NCBI GenBank assembly: GCA_023249645.1
Contig: JAHFCF010000024.1
Span: 1 to 34,094 of the forward strand
Direction: 5' to 3'
Origin: Elusimicrobiota bacterium
GTDB taxonomy: Bacteria > Elusimicrobiota > Elusimicrobia > UBA1565 > UBA9628
Length of the DNA: 34,094 nt
The notes under the pieces: model-generated
What the model was told of the DNA's origin: nothing
The model's database searches: none
The model's input: the letters and a program-made list of their open reading frames with translations, nothing else
Translations under genes and position numbers: made by a program
Shown: one piece after another, positions 1-8,349 of the stretch
Numbering within the stretch: position 1 is the stretch's first letter
Layout of the letters: each line of letters opens with the position of its first letter

Positions 1-50
1 TGCGCCCGCACTTGCCTGCGGCAAGTACAGGGCTGTCAACAAAAACGATC
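1..50. other. tRNA-flanking spacer with a small hairpin
   Basis: A perfect 6-bp inverted repeat (CTTGCC at 11-16, GGCAAG at 20-25, loop TGC) lies downstream of the tRNA on the minus strand. On that strand the tRNA is followed by GATCGTTTTTG, so a short T-run precedes the hairpin rather than following it, which is not the order of a canonical intrinsic terminator. No gene is visible. Positions 1-9 repeat the nine bases at the tRNA 3' end (51-59). Confidence 0.4.
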
Positions 51-124
51 TGCGCCCGCCAGGACTTGAACCTGGGACCAACCCGTTATGAGCGGGCTGC
101 TCTGACCAACTGAGCTACGGGCGC
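51..124 (-). tRNA. tRNA with CAU anticodon (elongator Met or Ile2)
   Basis: Read on the minus strand this 74-nt stretch folds as a complete cloverleaf. The acceptor stem is GCGCCCG/CGGGCGC (118-124 with 52-58), the discriminator is A at 51, the D-arm is GCTC...GAGC, the anticodon stem is GCCCG/CGGGT around loop CTCATAA, and the T-arm is CCAGG-TTCAAGT-CCTGG. The anticodon is CAU. The fully paired 1-72 position and the absence of the GGG/CCC anticodon stem exclude initiator tRNA. Elongator Met and the lysidine-modified Ile2 cannot be separated by eye. CCA is not encoded, so the tail must be added by nucleotidyltransferase. Confidence 0.95.
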
Positions 125-153
125 ATAGATCGTTTCTGTTCACGGCGCCCTGT

Positions 154-170
154 CCCTGCCGAAGGCAGGG
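154..170 (-). repeat. Hairpin downstream of ackA, possible weak terminator
   Basis: A perfect 7-bp inverted repeat (CCCTGCC at 154-160, GGCAGGG at 164-170, 3-nt loop) lies about 20 bases beyond the acetate kinase stop codon and just before the tRNA. No T-run follows on either strand, so it is not a classical intrinsic terminator. It may protect the mRNA 3' end or assist Rho-type termination. Confidence 0.45.
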
Positions 171-189
171 GCGGGCGCGTGGTTGGATT

Positions 190-1542
190 TTACAACACTT
201 TGACCGGCGGAGGGTTGCAGGCCACAGAGGCCAGCTGCGGCTTCTGGACCAGCTCCTTGAGATACGCCTCGTCGCGCAGGGCGTTGCGGTAATCCGGCGA
301 CTGGAACTGGTAGGTGAAGCGCGTGTGCGCGTCGTAGCGGCCCTCGTTGATGGCGACGACATCCTCGATGAACACACGCTCCTCATCCGTGGGGATGACG
401 AAGACCTTGACCTGGGAATCCGAGGCTGAGATGTTGCACTCGGCGTTGCGGGTGCGGCAGGCTTGATTCTTGGCCGGGTCGATCTTGATGCCCAGGCGCT
501 CGAGCCCCTCCAAGGCGATGGACCGGATCTTGTCGCTCATCTCACCCACGCCGGCGGTGAAGACCACGGCGTCGAGGCCGCCGACGGCGGCGTCGTAGGC
601 GCCGATGTACTTCTTGATGCGGTAGCCCTCGATCTGCAGGGCTACCGCCGCCCGCCTGTCGCCCTGGAGCGCGGCCGCTTCGACGTCTCGGCGGTCCGTG
701 AACTTCCCGGTGATGCCCAGGATGCCGGATTTCCTGTTCAGGATCGAGTCCATGTCCTTGGGCAGGATGTTTTCCTTGGCCATGATGAAGAGGTCGATGG
801 CCGGGTCGTGGTCGCCGGCGCGCGTTCCCATGACGAGGCCCTCCAGGGGCGTCATGCCCATGGAGGTGTCGAAAGAGACCCCATTCTTGACCGCGTTGAT
901 GGAGGCGCCGTTGCCGATGTGGCAGATCGCCAGATTGCATCGGAAGGGGTCTTTCTTGAGGAGCACGGCCGCGCGCTTGGCCGTGTAGAGGAACGAGGTC
1001 CCATGAAAGCCGTAGCGGCGGATGCCGTACTTCTCATACCACGCGTAAGGCAGGGCGTAGAGGTAGGAAGAGGCGGGCATGGTCTGGTGCCAGGCCGTGT
1101 CCATGATGGCGACGTGCGGGACCTTCGGCATCAGGGCCTGGGCCGCCTCGATGCCCATGATGTTGGGCGGATTGTGCAGCGGGGCCAAAGAGGATGTCTT
1201 CTTGAAGGCGTCGAGGGCCGCGTCATCGATGAGGACCGACTGGGCGAATTTTTCTCCGCCGTGCACCACGCGGTGGCCCACCGCCGTGATGCTCGCGACG
1301 CCCTCGATGACGCCGTGCTCGGGGTGCGCCAGGGTGTCCATGATGAGCTGGATGGCGGTCTGGTGGTCAGGGCACTCGCGCTTGAGGATGAGCTTGTCGC
1401 GGCCGTGCGCCTCATGCGCGATGAATGATTCTCCGATGGCGACTCGCTCGACGATGCCGGTGGCGAGGATCTTCTGGGCCTTCCAATCGAAAAGGCGGTA
1501 CTTGACCGAGGAACTTCCGCAGTTAAGGCAGAGGATCTGCAT
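190..1542 (-). CDS. ackA: Acetate kinase
   Basis: This enzyme reversibly phosphorylates acetate with ATP to acetyl phosphate, a cytosolic ASKHA-fold reaction. The 450-residue product opens with the phosphate-binding NCGSSSVKY. It has HRVVHGGEKF with the substrate-binding Arg, PLHNPPNIMGIEAAQALMP, the catalytic Asp in MDTAWHQTMP, RRYGFHGTS, and the GNGAS plus DTSMGMTPLEGLVMGTRAGD blocks. It is about 50 residues longer than usual because of a C-terminal tail (NEGRYDAHTRFTYQ onward) with no function I recognise. No phosphotransacetylase is adjacent. The start codon lies six bases behind a TAAAAT box, which suggests a leaderless transcript. The identification is secure; the tail is the only oddity. 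Confidence 0.97.
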   Translation of the reverse strand: MQILCLNCGSSSVKYRLFDWKAQKILATGIVERVAIGESFIAHEAHGRDKLILKRECPDHQTAIQLIMDTLAHPEHGVIEGVASITAVGHRVVHGGEKFAQSVLIDDAALDAFKKTSSLAPLHNPPNIMGIEAAQALMPKVPHVAIMDTAWHQTMPASSYLYALPYAWYEKYGIRRYGFHGTSFLYTAKRAAVLLKKDPFRCNLAICHIGNGASINAVKNGVSFDTSMGMTPLEGLVMGTRAGDHDPAIDLFIMAKENILPKDMDSILNRKSGILGITGKFTDRRDVEAAALQGDRRAAVALQIEGYRIKKYIGAYDAAVGGLDAVVFTAGVGEMSDKIRSIALEGLERLGIKIDPAKNQACRTRNAECNISASDSQVKVFVIPTDEERVFIEDVVAINEGRYDAHTRFTYQFQSPDYRNALRDEAYLKELVQKPQLASVACNPPPVKVL

Positions 1543-1548
1543 GGGCGG

Positions 1549-1554
1549 ATTTTA
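1549..1554 (-). promoter_or_regulatory. TAAAAT -10 box for ackA, leaderless spacing
   Basis: On the minus strand TAAAAT is followed by exactly six bases (CCGCCC) and then the ackA ATG (1540-1542). With a usual -10 to +1 distance, transcription would begin at or next to the start codon. No Shine-Dalgarno sequence and no convincing -35 box are visible. The same spacing recurs at 2305-2317 and 10126-10138. Confidence 0.6.
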
Positions 1555-1567
1555 TCAAATCGTCTTG

Positions 1568-2281
1568 CTAATGGTTGAGGCCGTGCAGGACCCAGAGGAG
1601 CAGGGCGCCGGCGGCGAAAGAGGCGAAGGAGGGAGGGTCGGACTTCTTGTGCAGGTTCGGGGAGAGCGCGGCCGTGGAGAGATAGAGGAAGGACCCACCG
1701 GCCGCGCCCAGGAGCGCTGCCGTCCAAGAGGGGGGCAGCGCGCTCATCCCCAGCACGCTCACCCAGCAGCCCAGGGGCGTGGCCGCGGCCATCACGCCCA
1801 GGCCGAGGAGGCTTTGAGCCGAGGAATAGCCCGTCTGGCGGAAGAGCGAGGTCAAGGTGAAGCCGTCCATGGTCTTATGCAGAACCATGACCGCTCCCAC
1901 GGCCAGGCCCGCGCCGGCCTCGAAGGAGGCGCCGAGATTGAAGCCGTCCATGAAGGAGTGCACGAAGAGCCCGGCCAAGGCGGCCCAGCCCAGCAGATGA
2001 TGCGGGCAGTCCTCGATGTACTCCGCGCAGGTGTCGACCATGGCGAAATTCTGGATGACGTAGAAGACCAGGAACGCGGAGAGCGCTCCGGCGCTGGCCA
2101 GGGCCGGCTGGTATTTCCAGGCCTCGGGCAAGAGATCGAGTATGGCCACGGCGACCAGCACGCCGGAGCGGAAGGCGAAAAGCCGGAGCAGGTTCTGGCG
2201 AGAGAGCAGGCTTTGCGCCATGGGGACCAGACCTCCCACGGCCGTGGCGATCAAACCTAAAAGGATGAAGACGACGAGCAT
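1568..2281 (-). CDS. ZIP-family metal transporter
   Basis: The 237-residue protein is almost entirely hydrophobic with about seven or eight predicted membrane spans. Mid-protein helices carry HSFMDGFNLGASFE and LHKTMDGFTLTSLF, which match the ZIP TM4/TM5 metal-site pattern (H-x3-D/E-G; HK/HE-x2-D/E-G). The function would be uptake of Zn2+ or another divalent metal across the inner membrane. The usual HEIPEG of TM5 is HKTMDG here, so two ligands differ and substrate specificity is uncertain. It lies 25 bases upstream of ackA on the same strand and is divergent from the lipoprotein gene at 2317, with which it shares a back-to-back promoter. Confidence 0.8.
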   Translation of the reverse strand: MLVVFILLGLIATAVGGLVPMAQSLLSRQNLLRLFAFRSGVLVAVAILDLLPEAWKYQPALASAGALSAFLVFYVIQNFAMVDTCAEYIEDCPHHLLGWAALAGLFVHSFMDGFNLGASFEAGAGLAVGAVMVLHKTMDGFTLTSLFRQTGYSSAQSLLGLGVMAAATPLGCWVSVLGMSALPPSWTAALLGAAGGSFLYLSTAALSPNLHKKSDPPSFASFAAGALLLWVLHGLNH

Positions 2282-2286
2282 GAAGC

Positions 2287-2316
2287 AAGCCTAGCATTTT
2301 AAGGTAAAATGCCTCA
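2287..2316. promoter_or_regulatory. Divergent promoter with back-to-back -10 boxes
   Basis: ATTTTA at 2296-2301 (TAAAAT on the minus strand) and TAAAAT at 2305-2310 on the plus strand are separated by three bases. They sit within a perfect 8-bp inverted repeat, 2294-2301 against 2305-2312. The plus-strand box is six bases from the GTG start at 2317 (leaderless). The minus-strand box is 14 bases from the ZIP start. The 24 bases 2287-2310 match 10108-10131 at 21 positions. Confidence 0.6.
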
Positions 2317-3843
2317 GTGAGCCGACGATTTTTTTGCCTTTTCCTGGCGATCTGCTGCTGCGGGGCCTGCCGCAAGCCCAGCCAGGAAGTCGAGCCCAAT
2401 GACGATGCCGCGCATGCTAACCCTTTAAGCCCAAACGGCGGCATCGAGGGAACCATCTCTTCTGCCAATGATGAGGACTGGTACAAGGTCTCCATCCCGC
2501 AGGATTCCGGCATCCTCAACCTCCATGTCGCGGGCATCAAGACCGTGGATTTCGTGCTGAGCTTCCGGGACAAGGACTTGCGCGAGCTCAAGCGCATCGA
2601 TGAGACCGGCGAGGGCGGCGATGAGGAGGCCCTGGATCTGGGGGTGGAGAGAGGCGACTATTACGTGGTCCTCTCCAACAAGAATCCCCAGGCTGACAAC
2701 CCGACGCAGAAGTATCTCTTGACCGCGACTCTGGAATCCGACATCGGCCGGGAGCGCGAGCCCAACGACACGGCCCTGACCGCCAGCCCGATGGTCGTCA
2801 ACGGGGTCACGCGCGGGCATTACTATCCCACGACGGCCGAGGAGGACTGGTTCCATGTGGACGCCAATGAGCCGGGCAACTTCATCCTGAACCTGGACTG
2901 CAGCGGCGTCCCAGGGGTGGCTCCCGTCTTGGAGGTCTACGACGCCAACGAGTACAAGCTCAAGGAGGTGAGCGCGAACAACGGCGAGGGCTTGAGCCTC
3001 AAGGATTTCGGCGTCCACGCGCCGCAAAAACTCTTTTTCCGTCTGCATGCCCGCGGAGCCCGCATGGGAAACCCCGATGTCTTCTATGAGATCTTGACCG
3101 AGCTTCTGCCGGACAACGGCACGACCGAGTCGGAGCCCAATGACCAGAGGCAAGATGCCACGCCTTTTGCCCGCGACGCTATCACCGGCTTCATCGCACC
3201 GGCCGGCGACGCGGATTGGTTCCGGATCAATCCTTCGACAGGGACCAAACAGATCTTGCGCGCGGATCTTTCGGCTGTTCCGGGCATGGACTTGGTCTTG
3301 ACCGTGGCCGACGAGCTGGGCCGCCCGATCGTGCGCGTAGACAACGCAGGCGTGGAGGCGCCGCAATCCCTGACCGGCCTAGGGCTCTCCAACGCCATGT
3401 ATTATCTGATCGTCTCCGAGAAGACCGGAAAACTTTCGGATACGCGCCACTCCTATACCTTGACCAAGTCCTTCGTGCCCTGGCAACCGGGCCTGGAATG
3501 GGAGCCCAATGACACGCCCGCGACGGCTCAGACCATCAAGGTCGGGGAATCCGTGGACGGCTATCTCGCGCCCAAGGGCGACGTGGATTTCTATGAGTTC
3601 AACGTGTATCAGAAAAGCTCGGTCTTGATCGAGGTGACCGGGCTCATCAATGTGCGTTGGAAAGCGGAGCTTTTCGACCAAGATGGCCGCTCCTTGCAGG
3701 TTTTGACCGCGGCCAAACCGGGAGAGGGGATCTCTTTTGAGCGCGCGCTGACTCCAGGGACCTATCAACTCAAGCTGCAGGGGACTGATCCCGGCCAGAA
3801 CAACGTGCGCGACAAGTACACCCTGCGCATCCGGGCCAGATGA
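2317..3843 (+). CDS. Lipoprotein with four PPC-like beta-sandwich repeats
   Basis: A 508-residue exported protein. The N-terminus (MSRRFFCLFLAICCCGACRK) is a lipoprotein signal with a Cys-rich lipobox. Four repeats of about 110-120 residues follow, each opening with E-P-N-D and carrying a [ED]-D-W/F-[YF] motif about 30 residues later (EVEPNDD...DEDWYKV, EPNDTAL...EEDWFHV, EPNDQRQ...DADWFRI, EPNDTPA...DVDFYEF). This is the pattern of bacterial pre-peptidase C-terminal (PPC) domains, usually found attached to secreted proteases. No protease domain is present, so a surface or envelope binding role is likely. The start is GTG behind a leaderless-type promoter. The stop overlaps the next gene by ATGA. 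Confidence 0.8.
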   Translation: MSRRFFCLFLAICCCGACRKPSQEVEPNDDAAHANPLSPNGGIEGTISSANDEDWYKVSIPQDSGILNLHVAGIKTVDFVLSFRDKDLRELKRIDETGEGGDEEALDLGVERGDYYVVLSNKNPQADNPTQKYLLTATLESDIGREREPNDTALTASPMVVNGVTRGHYYPTTAEEDWFHVDANEPGNFILNLDCSGVPGVAPVLEVYDANEYKLKEVSANNGEGLSLKDFGVHAPQKLFFRLHARGARMGNPDVFYEILTELLPDNGTTESEPNDQRQDATPFARDAITGFIAPAGDADWFRINPSTGTKQILRADLSAVPGMDLVLTVADELGRPIVRVDNAGVEAPQSLTGLGLSNAMYYLIVSEKTGKLSDTRHSYTLTKSFVPWQPGLEWEPNDTPATAQTIKVGESVDGYLAPKGDVDFYEFNVYQKSSVLIEVTGLINVRWKAELFDQDGRSLQVLTAAKPGEGISFERALTPGTYQLKLQGTDPGQNNVRDKYTLRIRAR

Positions 3844-4256
3844 AAAAAATAGTCCTTTTGGCCGGTGTCCTGATGTTTTCAGCCTGCAGGCACAGGCCTT
3901 TGAAGCCAGAGGGCCCAACGGCGAATTTTGAGTTCAGCGCCTATGAAATCGTGGAGACCCCGTCCGAGGATATTCAGGAATACGTCACGGTGTTCATCAA
4001 CGGCCAGGAGAAAGGCTCGACTGAGATCGATCTTAAGTCCAGGCTTAAGTTCTGGCGCACGGAGCTGGCTCCGGGGAATTATCCCATGCGCTTCGAGGTG
4101 TGGGACTCGACCAACGGCATGACCGGTGTGCGTCGAGCCGATGATTTTCAGCCGCGAGAGCGTTTCGTCCGCGTGGAGCCAGGCCAGAAGACCAGCGTGG
4201 TCTTGAAATTCTACGACAAGGGCCGCCAGAACTTCCTCTACATCACGCGCGAGTAG
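3840..4256 (+). CDS. Small lipoprotein of unknown function
   Basis: A 138-residue product starting MKKIVLLAGVLMFSACRH, a clear lipoprotein signal with the lipid-accepting Cys in FSAC. The mature part looks like a single beta-sandwich: it has an FINGQEKGSTEIDL strand pair, an FEVWDSTNGM segment and a C-terminal SVVLKFYDKG. I do not recognise the family. It overlaps the PPC-repeat lipoprotein gene by ATGA and is certainly co-translated with it, which suggests that the two proteins work in the same envelope structure. It converges on ybeY with only five bases between stop codons and no visible terminator. Confidence 0.75.
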   Translation: MKKIVLLAGVLMFSACRHRPLKPEGPTANFEFSAYEIVETPSEDIQEYVTVFINGQEKGSTEIDLKSRLKFWRTELAPGNYPMRFEVWDSTNGMTGVRRADDFQPRERFVRVEPGQKTSVVLKFYDKGRQNFLYITRE

Positions 4257-4261
4257 TCGAA

Positions 4262-4711
4262 CTAACAACCAACAACACGCTTCTGTTTTTTGAACATCAC
4301 GGACTTTTGGCGGGGGGTGGAATCATCATAGCCCAAAAGATGCAGTATCCCATGCGCGACGAGGATCAGGACCTCGGTTAAAACCGGATGGCCGAGCGCC
4401 GCGGCTTGGGCTCTGGCTTTGTAGGCCGAGATGAAGATGTCGCCGAAGGGTCGTTCTCCCGGCAGAGGGCTCGGATCCGCGGGGTAAGAGAACGCGATGA
4501 CGTCCGTATCGTGGGTCTTGCCTAAATAGCGCTTGTTGAGGGCGCGCATCGCGGCGCGCTCGAGAAAGACGATGTTGATCTCGCCGGGCTTGTCCGCTTT
4601 CTCCTCCTTGAGGATGCGGCGGCAGATCCCGGTGATTTTTCTCGGCTTCCTGGCCGAGGAAGGCAGGCGGGAGGTCCCGAAGATCCAGATGGTCAATGCG
4701 CCTTCTCCCAC
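4262..4711 (-). CDS. ybeY: Endoribonuclease YbeY (rRNA maturation)
   Basis: YbeY is a zinc-dependent single-strand endoribonuclease needed for 16S rRNA 3' maturation and ribosome quality control. The 149-residue product contains [32 protein letters not shown] and the family signature [11 protein letters not shown]. The canonical site is H-G-x-L-H-L-x-G-Y-D-H; the third metal-ligand position is Asp here. The gene follows phoH, the classical bacterial arrangement. With the GTG start at 4711 it overlaps phoH by 19 bases. A TTG at 4696 overlapping the phoH stop (TTGA) is an alternative start giving 144 residues and would keep the family core intact. Confidence 0.88.
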   Translation of the reverse strand: MGEGALTIWIFGTSRLPSSARKPRKITGICRRILKEEKADKPGEINIVFLERAAMRALNKRYLGKTHDTDVIAFSYPADPSPLPGERPFGDIFISAYKARAQAAALGHPVLTEVLILVAHGILHLLGYDDSTPRQKSVMFKKQKRVVGC

Positions 4712-5622
4712 TTGTCGAAGGCCTTGATGACCTGGCGTACCAGGGGATGGCGGATGACGTCGGCCTCGGTCAGGTGATGAAAGCCGATGCCCTCGACCCC
4801 CTTTAAGATGTCCATGACCCGGACCAGGCCCGAAGTGGTCCCCGTGGCGAGGTCGGTCTGCGTGACGTCTCCCGTGACGACCATGCGCGAGCCTTCGCCC
4901 AGGCGCGTCAAGGCCAGCTTGATCTGGGACAGCGTGGTGTTCTGGGCCTCGTCTAAGATGATGAAGGCGTTGTTGAAGGTGCGGCCGCGCATGTAGGCCA
5001 GCGGCACGATCTCGATGACGTCCGCTTCGCGCCAGTGCCGGAAGCGCTCCGGACCGATCATGTCGAAGAAGGCGTCGTAGAGGGGCCGCAGATACGGCCC
5101 GACCTTTTCCAGGAAATCCCCGGGAAGGAACCCCAGCTTTTCTCCGGCTTCGACGATAGGTCGGCTGAGGATGATGCGCTGGACCTGCCGCGCTTCCAGG
5201 GCGCGCAGGGCGCAGGCGACCGCCAGAAAGGTCTTGCCCGTGCCGGCCGGGCCGATGCCGAAGGCGAGCTCATGGGCCTCGATGGCTTCGACATAGAGCT
5301 TTTGATTCGGCGTGCGCGGCTCGATGGGCCGGCCGTGGAAACCGCGCACCACCGCGCCGTGGGGCAGAGGGGGATGGACGAGCTCTGCATGGGGAGGCGC
5401 CGAACGCACGGCGGAGATCCGGGCGCGGATGAAGCGCGCGGCCTTCTGCACGCGGCCGGGATGGCCGCGTACGAGCAGCGCGAGCGTGGCGGCGTGAGGG
5501 TCCTGGCTCAGGCAGAGCTCGACGCCGTAGTCTTGCTCCATCTGCCGCAAGGTCGAGTCCTGCTCCCCCAGGATCTGCAGGGCCTCCTCCGCGTCGCGCA
5601 GATGGATCTTTCGGGAAGTCAT
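4693..5622 (-). CDS. phoH: PhoH-like ATPase
   Basis: A 309-residue cytosolic P-loop ATPase of the PhoH/PhoL type that partners YbeY in RNA metabolism. An N-terminal KH-like region (about 1-95, with [17 protein letters not shown]) precedes the ATPase core. The core has Walker A GPAGTGKT, the motif [19 protein letters not shown], and Walker [12 protein letters not shown], followed by the sensor-like [12 protein letters not shown]. Length and order are normal for the family. It starts by ATGA overlap with the upstream adaptor gene, placing it in the seven-gene minus-strand operon. Confidence 0.95.
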   Translation of the reverse strand: MTSRKIHLRDAEEALQILGEQDSTLRQMEQDYGVELCLSQDPHAATLALLVRGHPGRVQKAARFIRARISAVRSAPPHAELVHPPLPHGAVVRGFHGRPIEPRTPNQKLYVEAIEAHELAFGIGPAGTGKTFLAVACALRALEARQVQRIILSRPIVEAGEKLGFLPGDFLEKVGPYLRPLYDAFFDMIGPERFRHWREADVIEIVPLAYMRGRTFNNAFIILDEAQNTTLSQIKLALTRLGEGSRMVVTGDVTQTDLATGTTSGLVRVMDILKGVEGIGFHHLTEADVIRHPLVRQVIKAFDKWEKAH

Positions 5623-6629
5623 TCGGCGTAAGGGTCCTCGGCCGCTTCCTGCTTGGCCTTGTGTTCATGGATCACATCGATCTGGGCGCCCTGGGAAGGC
5701 GCGGCGACGCGAACAGGGGCGGGCCGGTCCTGGACCGGCGGGACGGCCGCGGTCGGCGCCGGGGGCGGAGGGGCGGCGGGATGGACCGTCTCGAAGGAGG
5801 GTTCCTGCGGCGGGGGCGTGGTCTCATTGCCGAGGATCAGGATCCGGCTTTGCGCCTGCGCTCCGGAAGTGATCTCGGTCCACTCCGGCGTGGTCATGCC
5901 CGTGGAGACCAGGACGGGGAGATAGGTCTCCTGGCCATGGTGCAGGAGCGCGCGCGTGGGCACGCGCAGCGTCCTGTTCTTCTTGGAGATGAGGATGCGG
6001 CCCTCCCACGGCGTGCCCGGCATCAGGAATTCCTTCTCATCGAGCTTCAGCGAGAAGACGCCGACAGGCGCTGCTTGCCCCTCGGGGAACTGCAGGCGAT
6101 AATGGACGACCCGGCGGGTGAACGTCTTTTCTGGATGGGACAGATCCCAATATTGCAGGAGCATGCCGTCGCGCACGAGCTGGGCCTGCGTGCTCACCTG
6201 GGCCTCCAGGCGCAGGCCGGCGGCGGCTTCGAAGAGCAGCGCGCTGGATTTGACCCACTGCTTGGGACGGATGAAGGATTTTATGAGCAGACAATCCTGG
6301 GGGCAGGCGATGGGAACGGGCTCAAAGGCGCTTTTGGATGGATTTTCTTTAAGCTGGTTGAGAGAGGAGCCTCCGTCCAAAAGCGCGGCCGTCTCTTTGG
6401 TCAGCAGGAAGCCCAGGATCTGTTTCGGAGAGACCCAGACGCCGGTCGAGGGCCAGACCTCCTCGGCGCGGCCGTCGATCGGGGACTTCAGGCGCAAGGA
6501 GTCCTCGGCGATCACGGTCCCGGCCACGCGGGCCGTCACCTCCAGCGTGCCCTGGCGCACCTGGTCGACCTGCTGCGCGGCGAGGGGAAGGACCGGAGTC
6601 AGGAGGATCAAAACAAGGGAAGGGATCAT
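5619..6629 (-). CDS. Exported HlyD/MacA-like adaptor protein
   Basis: I chose the ATG at 6627-6629 because it overlaps the thyX stop (ATGA) and starts a clean signal peptide, [20 protein letters not shown]; a longer reading frame upstream lies inside thyX. The 336-residue product shows a biotinyl-lipoyl-like half motif ([17 protein letters not shown]...[13 protein letters not shown]), a beta-barrel-type middle ([32 protein letters not shown]) and a proline-rich tail ([14 protein letters not shown]). This is the architecture of periplasmic adaptor proteins of efflux or secretion systems. It lacks an obvious long coiled-coil hairpin, and no transporter partner is encoded nearby, so the role remains open. 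Confidence 0.6.
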   Translation of the reverse strand: MIPSLVLILLTPVLPLAAQQVDQVRQGTLEVTARVAGTVIAEDSLRLKSPIDGRAEEVWPSTGVWVSPKQILGFLLTKETAALLDGGSSLNQLKENPSKSAFEPVPIACPQDCLLIKSFIRPKQWVKSSALLFEAAAGLRLEAQVSTQAQLVRDGMLLQYWDLSHPEKTFTRRVVHYRLQFPEGQAAPVGVFSLKLDEKEFLMPGTPWEGRILISKKNRTLRVPTRALLHHGQETYLPVLVSTGMTTPEWTEITSGAQAQSRILILGNETTPPPQEPSFETVHPAAPPPPAPTAAVPPVQDRPAPVRVAAPSQGAQIDVIHEHKAKQEAAEDPYAE

Positions 6630-7321
6630 TTCGGACCTCTCAGGCGCGGATTGGTCCCTTTCCAGACATGGGCCATGAAAGCGGTCCAGGTCCAGGGCAT
6701 GCGCCGGCGCATGACGCGGGCCAGGGCCAGGGCGTACTGCTGGATCTCCCACTGCGCGTGCTCATCCGCGCGCAGGGCGATGAAATTCATGAGGCTGCGG
6801 GCGTTGACCGTCCAATAGAACTGGGTGTAGAGGTTCATGGGCAGGACCAGTCGCGCCATCTCGCGCGCCACGCCCGCGGCGAGCATTTGACGGTAGACGA
6901 CCAGGCTCGAGCGGACTTGGCCGGAGAGTTTTTTGGAGAGGGCCGCGTGGTCGAGGCCGGCGGCCGCGGAGGAGCCCTGCTTGTTTCCCGCGCTCTGGCT
7001 TCGCCAGAGCGCGGGGACATAAAACTCCTCCTTGACCTCGGTGTAGCGCTGGGAGATCTCGTTGTAGGCGGCAAAGCGGTGCCTGAACCATTGGCGGGCC
7101 ACGAAGATGGGAGCGGACACGTGGAACTTGAAGACCGCGTGCTCGAAGGGCGTGAGGTGCGAGTGCGCCAGCAGATAGGCGATCAGGCGCTGGTCGCGTC
7201 CCGCGTCCCGGGAGAGGCTGCCGGTGCACACGCGCGCGGCGTCGAGGACCGCTTCATCGCCGCCCATGTGGCCGACCAGGCGCACGAAGCCCTTGTCGAG
7301 GACTGCGAATCGGTTGTTCAT
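6626..7321 (-). CDS. thyX: Flavin-dependent thymidylate synthase ThyX
   Basis: ThyX converts dUMP to dTMP using methylene-tetrahydrofolate, NADPH and FAD. The 231-residue product contains the diagnostic R-H-R-x7-S motif as RHRFAAYNEISQRY. It also has TPFEHAVFKFHVSAPIFVARQWF before the motif and the substrate-binding ARSLMNFIALRADEHAQWEIQ near the C-terminus. Length is typical. The ATG overlaps the stop of the upstream CbiX-like gene by one base (TGATG). No folate genes are adjacent. Confidence 0.96.
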   Translation of the reverse strand: MNNRFAVLDKGFVRLVGHMGGDEAVLDAARVCTGSLSRDAGRDQRLIAYLLAHSHLTPFEHAVFKFHVSAPIFVARQWFRHRFAAYNEISQRYTEVKEEFYVPALWRSQSAGNKQGSSAAAGLDHAALSKKLSGQVRSSLVVYRQMLAAGVAREMARLVLPMNLYTQFYWTVNARSLMNFIALRADEHAQWEIQQYALALARVMRRRMPWTWTAFMAHVWKGTNPRLRGPK

Positions 7322-8349
7322 CAGTAGGCCTCCTGGACGCGCACGCGGGGGAAAGCAGGAGCGGTATGGAGTGGCTTGCCCGCGTCCTTATAGACCCTCA
7401 TGTCGGGCGTGGCCGCGCCCTGGCGGGCCGTCTCCTCGATCCAGCGTTCGATGCGGGCGTCCGGGAGCAGGCCCTGGTGATTGTAGCGCATGAAGACGCC
7501 TTGGAGCGCCCGCAGGATCCGGCGCGAAGGCACAACGCCGGTCAAGGCGTGGGGAACGACCAGGACGCGGCGCTCCAGGCTCATCTGGCGGACGAGGCGG
7601 CGCAGATCCGCGTCCGTGCGTTCGCGCTGGGATTGAAGAGGGGAATCGCTCAAGACCGCCGAGGCCGCGGTCTTGAAGCTTCCCTGGGCGCGCACTCTTT
7701 CGGCCAGAGCCGCCAGGCTCTGGGCGTATTCATCCACCGGGGTGGGGTTTTTCTTCGTCGGGCCCAGCGGTTTTCCCTCATCCTCCCGGAAGGCGGGAGC
7801 GATCCCGACCAGGACCACGGCCTCCTCCTCGGGATGGCGGCTCAGGCTCAGGGCCCGCGAGGTCAAAATCTCGGAGACCACGGCCGATTCATCGAGGGCC
7901 GCGGTCACGACCACGGGCAGCTTGGCCTGCACGCGGCGCACGAGGGCGTAGCCCGCGCCGGTCCGCGACGCCGCGAAGAAGTCCGGCGAGGGATCCTTGC
8001 GGAGGCCGAAAATAAAGCGGATCTGCTCCATGAGCGGCGACTGGGAGGATCGGCAGAGGGGGATGACCACGAGCTTCTGCACATGGGCGGCCCGCAGGCT
8101 CTCCACGCTTTTCTGGATGAGCTTGATGTCCGCTTGCCCGACGACAAATTCGATGGGGAATTTTTTGGAGAGATCGCGCAGGATGGCGTCCGTCGAATCC
8201 TTCCAGACCTTGTCCCCGCCTTCGCCGAGGAGCAGGACGCCGAAGGGTTTGGGTTCCAGCGAGGCGAGCGGCTTTTGAGGATAGCCAACGCCGGTGCCGG
8301 GCCGGGGGAGCAGCAGAGCGAGGAGCGCCAGCAGAACGGCGCGCTTCAT
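7321..8349 (-). CDS. Exported CbiX/chelatase-fold-like protein, unknown function
   Basis: A 342-residue protein with an N-terminal signal peptide (MKRAVLLALLALLLPRPGTG). The body resembles two tandem halves of the CbiX/ferrochelatase fold: a strand FGVLLLGEGG followed by DAILRDLSKKFPIEFVVGQAD, and VQKLVVIPLCRSSQSPLMEQI, which mimics the segment of sirohydrochlorin chelatases in which strand and helix surround the tetrapyrrole site. The His expected after the first strand (GHGS-type) is GEGG here, so metal chelation is doubtful. The resemblance is by eye and tentative. It lies in the operon between a receiver-domain gene (ATGA overlap) and thyX. Confidence 0.5.
   Translation of the reverse strand: MKRAVLLALLALLLPRPGTGVGYPQKPLASLEPKPFGVLLLGEGGDKVWKDSTDAILRDLSKKFPIEFVVGQADIKLIQKSVESLRAAHVQKLVVIPLCRSSQSPLMEQIRFIFGLRKDPSPDFFAASRTGAGYALVRRVQAKLPVVVTAALDESAVVSEILTSRALSLSRHPEEEAVVLVGIAPAFREDEGKPLGPTKKNPTPVDEYAQSLAALAERVRAQGSFKTAASAVLSDSPLQSQRERTDADLRRLVRQMSLERRVLVVPHALTGVVPSRRILRALQGVFMRYNHQGLLPDARIERWIEETARQGAATPDMRVYKDAGKPLHTAPAFPRVRVQEAY

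Noticed and set aside
1-124. tRNA 3' end repeat (1-9 equals 51-59) as an attachment site of an integrated element
   Set aside because: Nine GC-rich bases only 42 bases apart are too short and too close, and no integrase or phage gene is seen.
190-205. TAAAAT overlapping the ackA stop codon as a promoter for the tRNA
   Set aside because: The box lies more than 60 bases from the tRNA 5' end, has no -35 partner, and its position in a stop codon can arise by chance.
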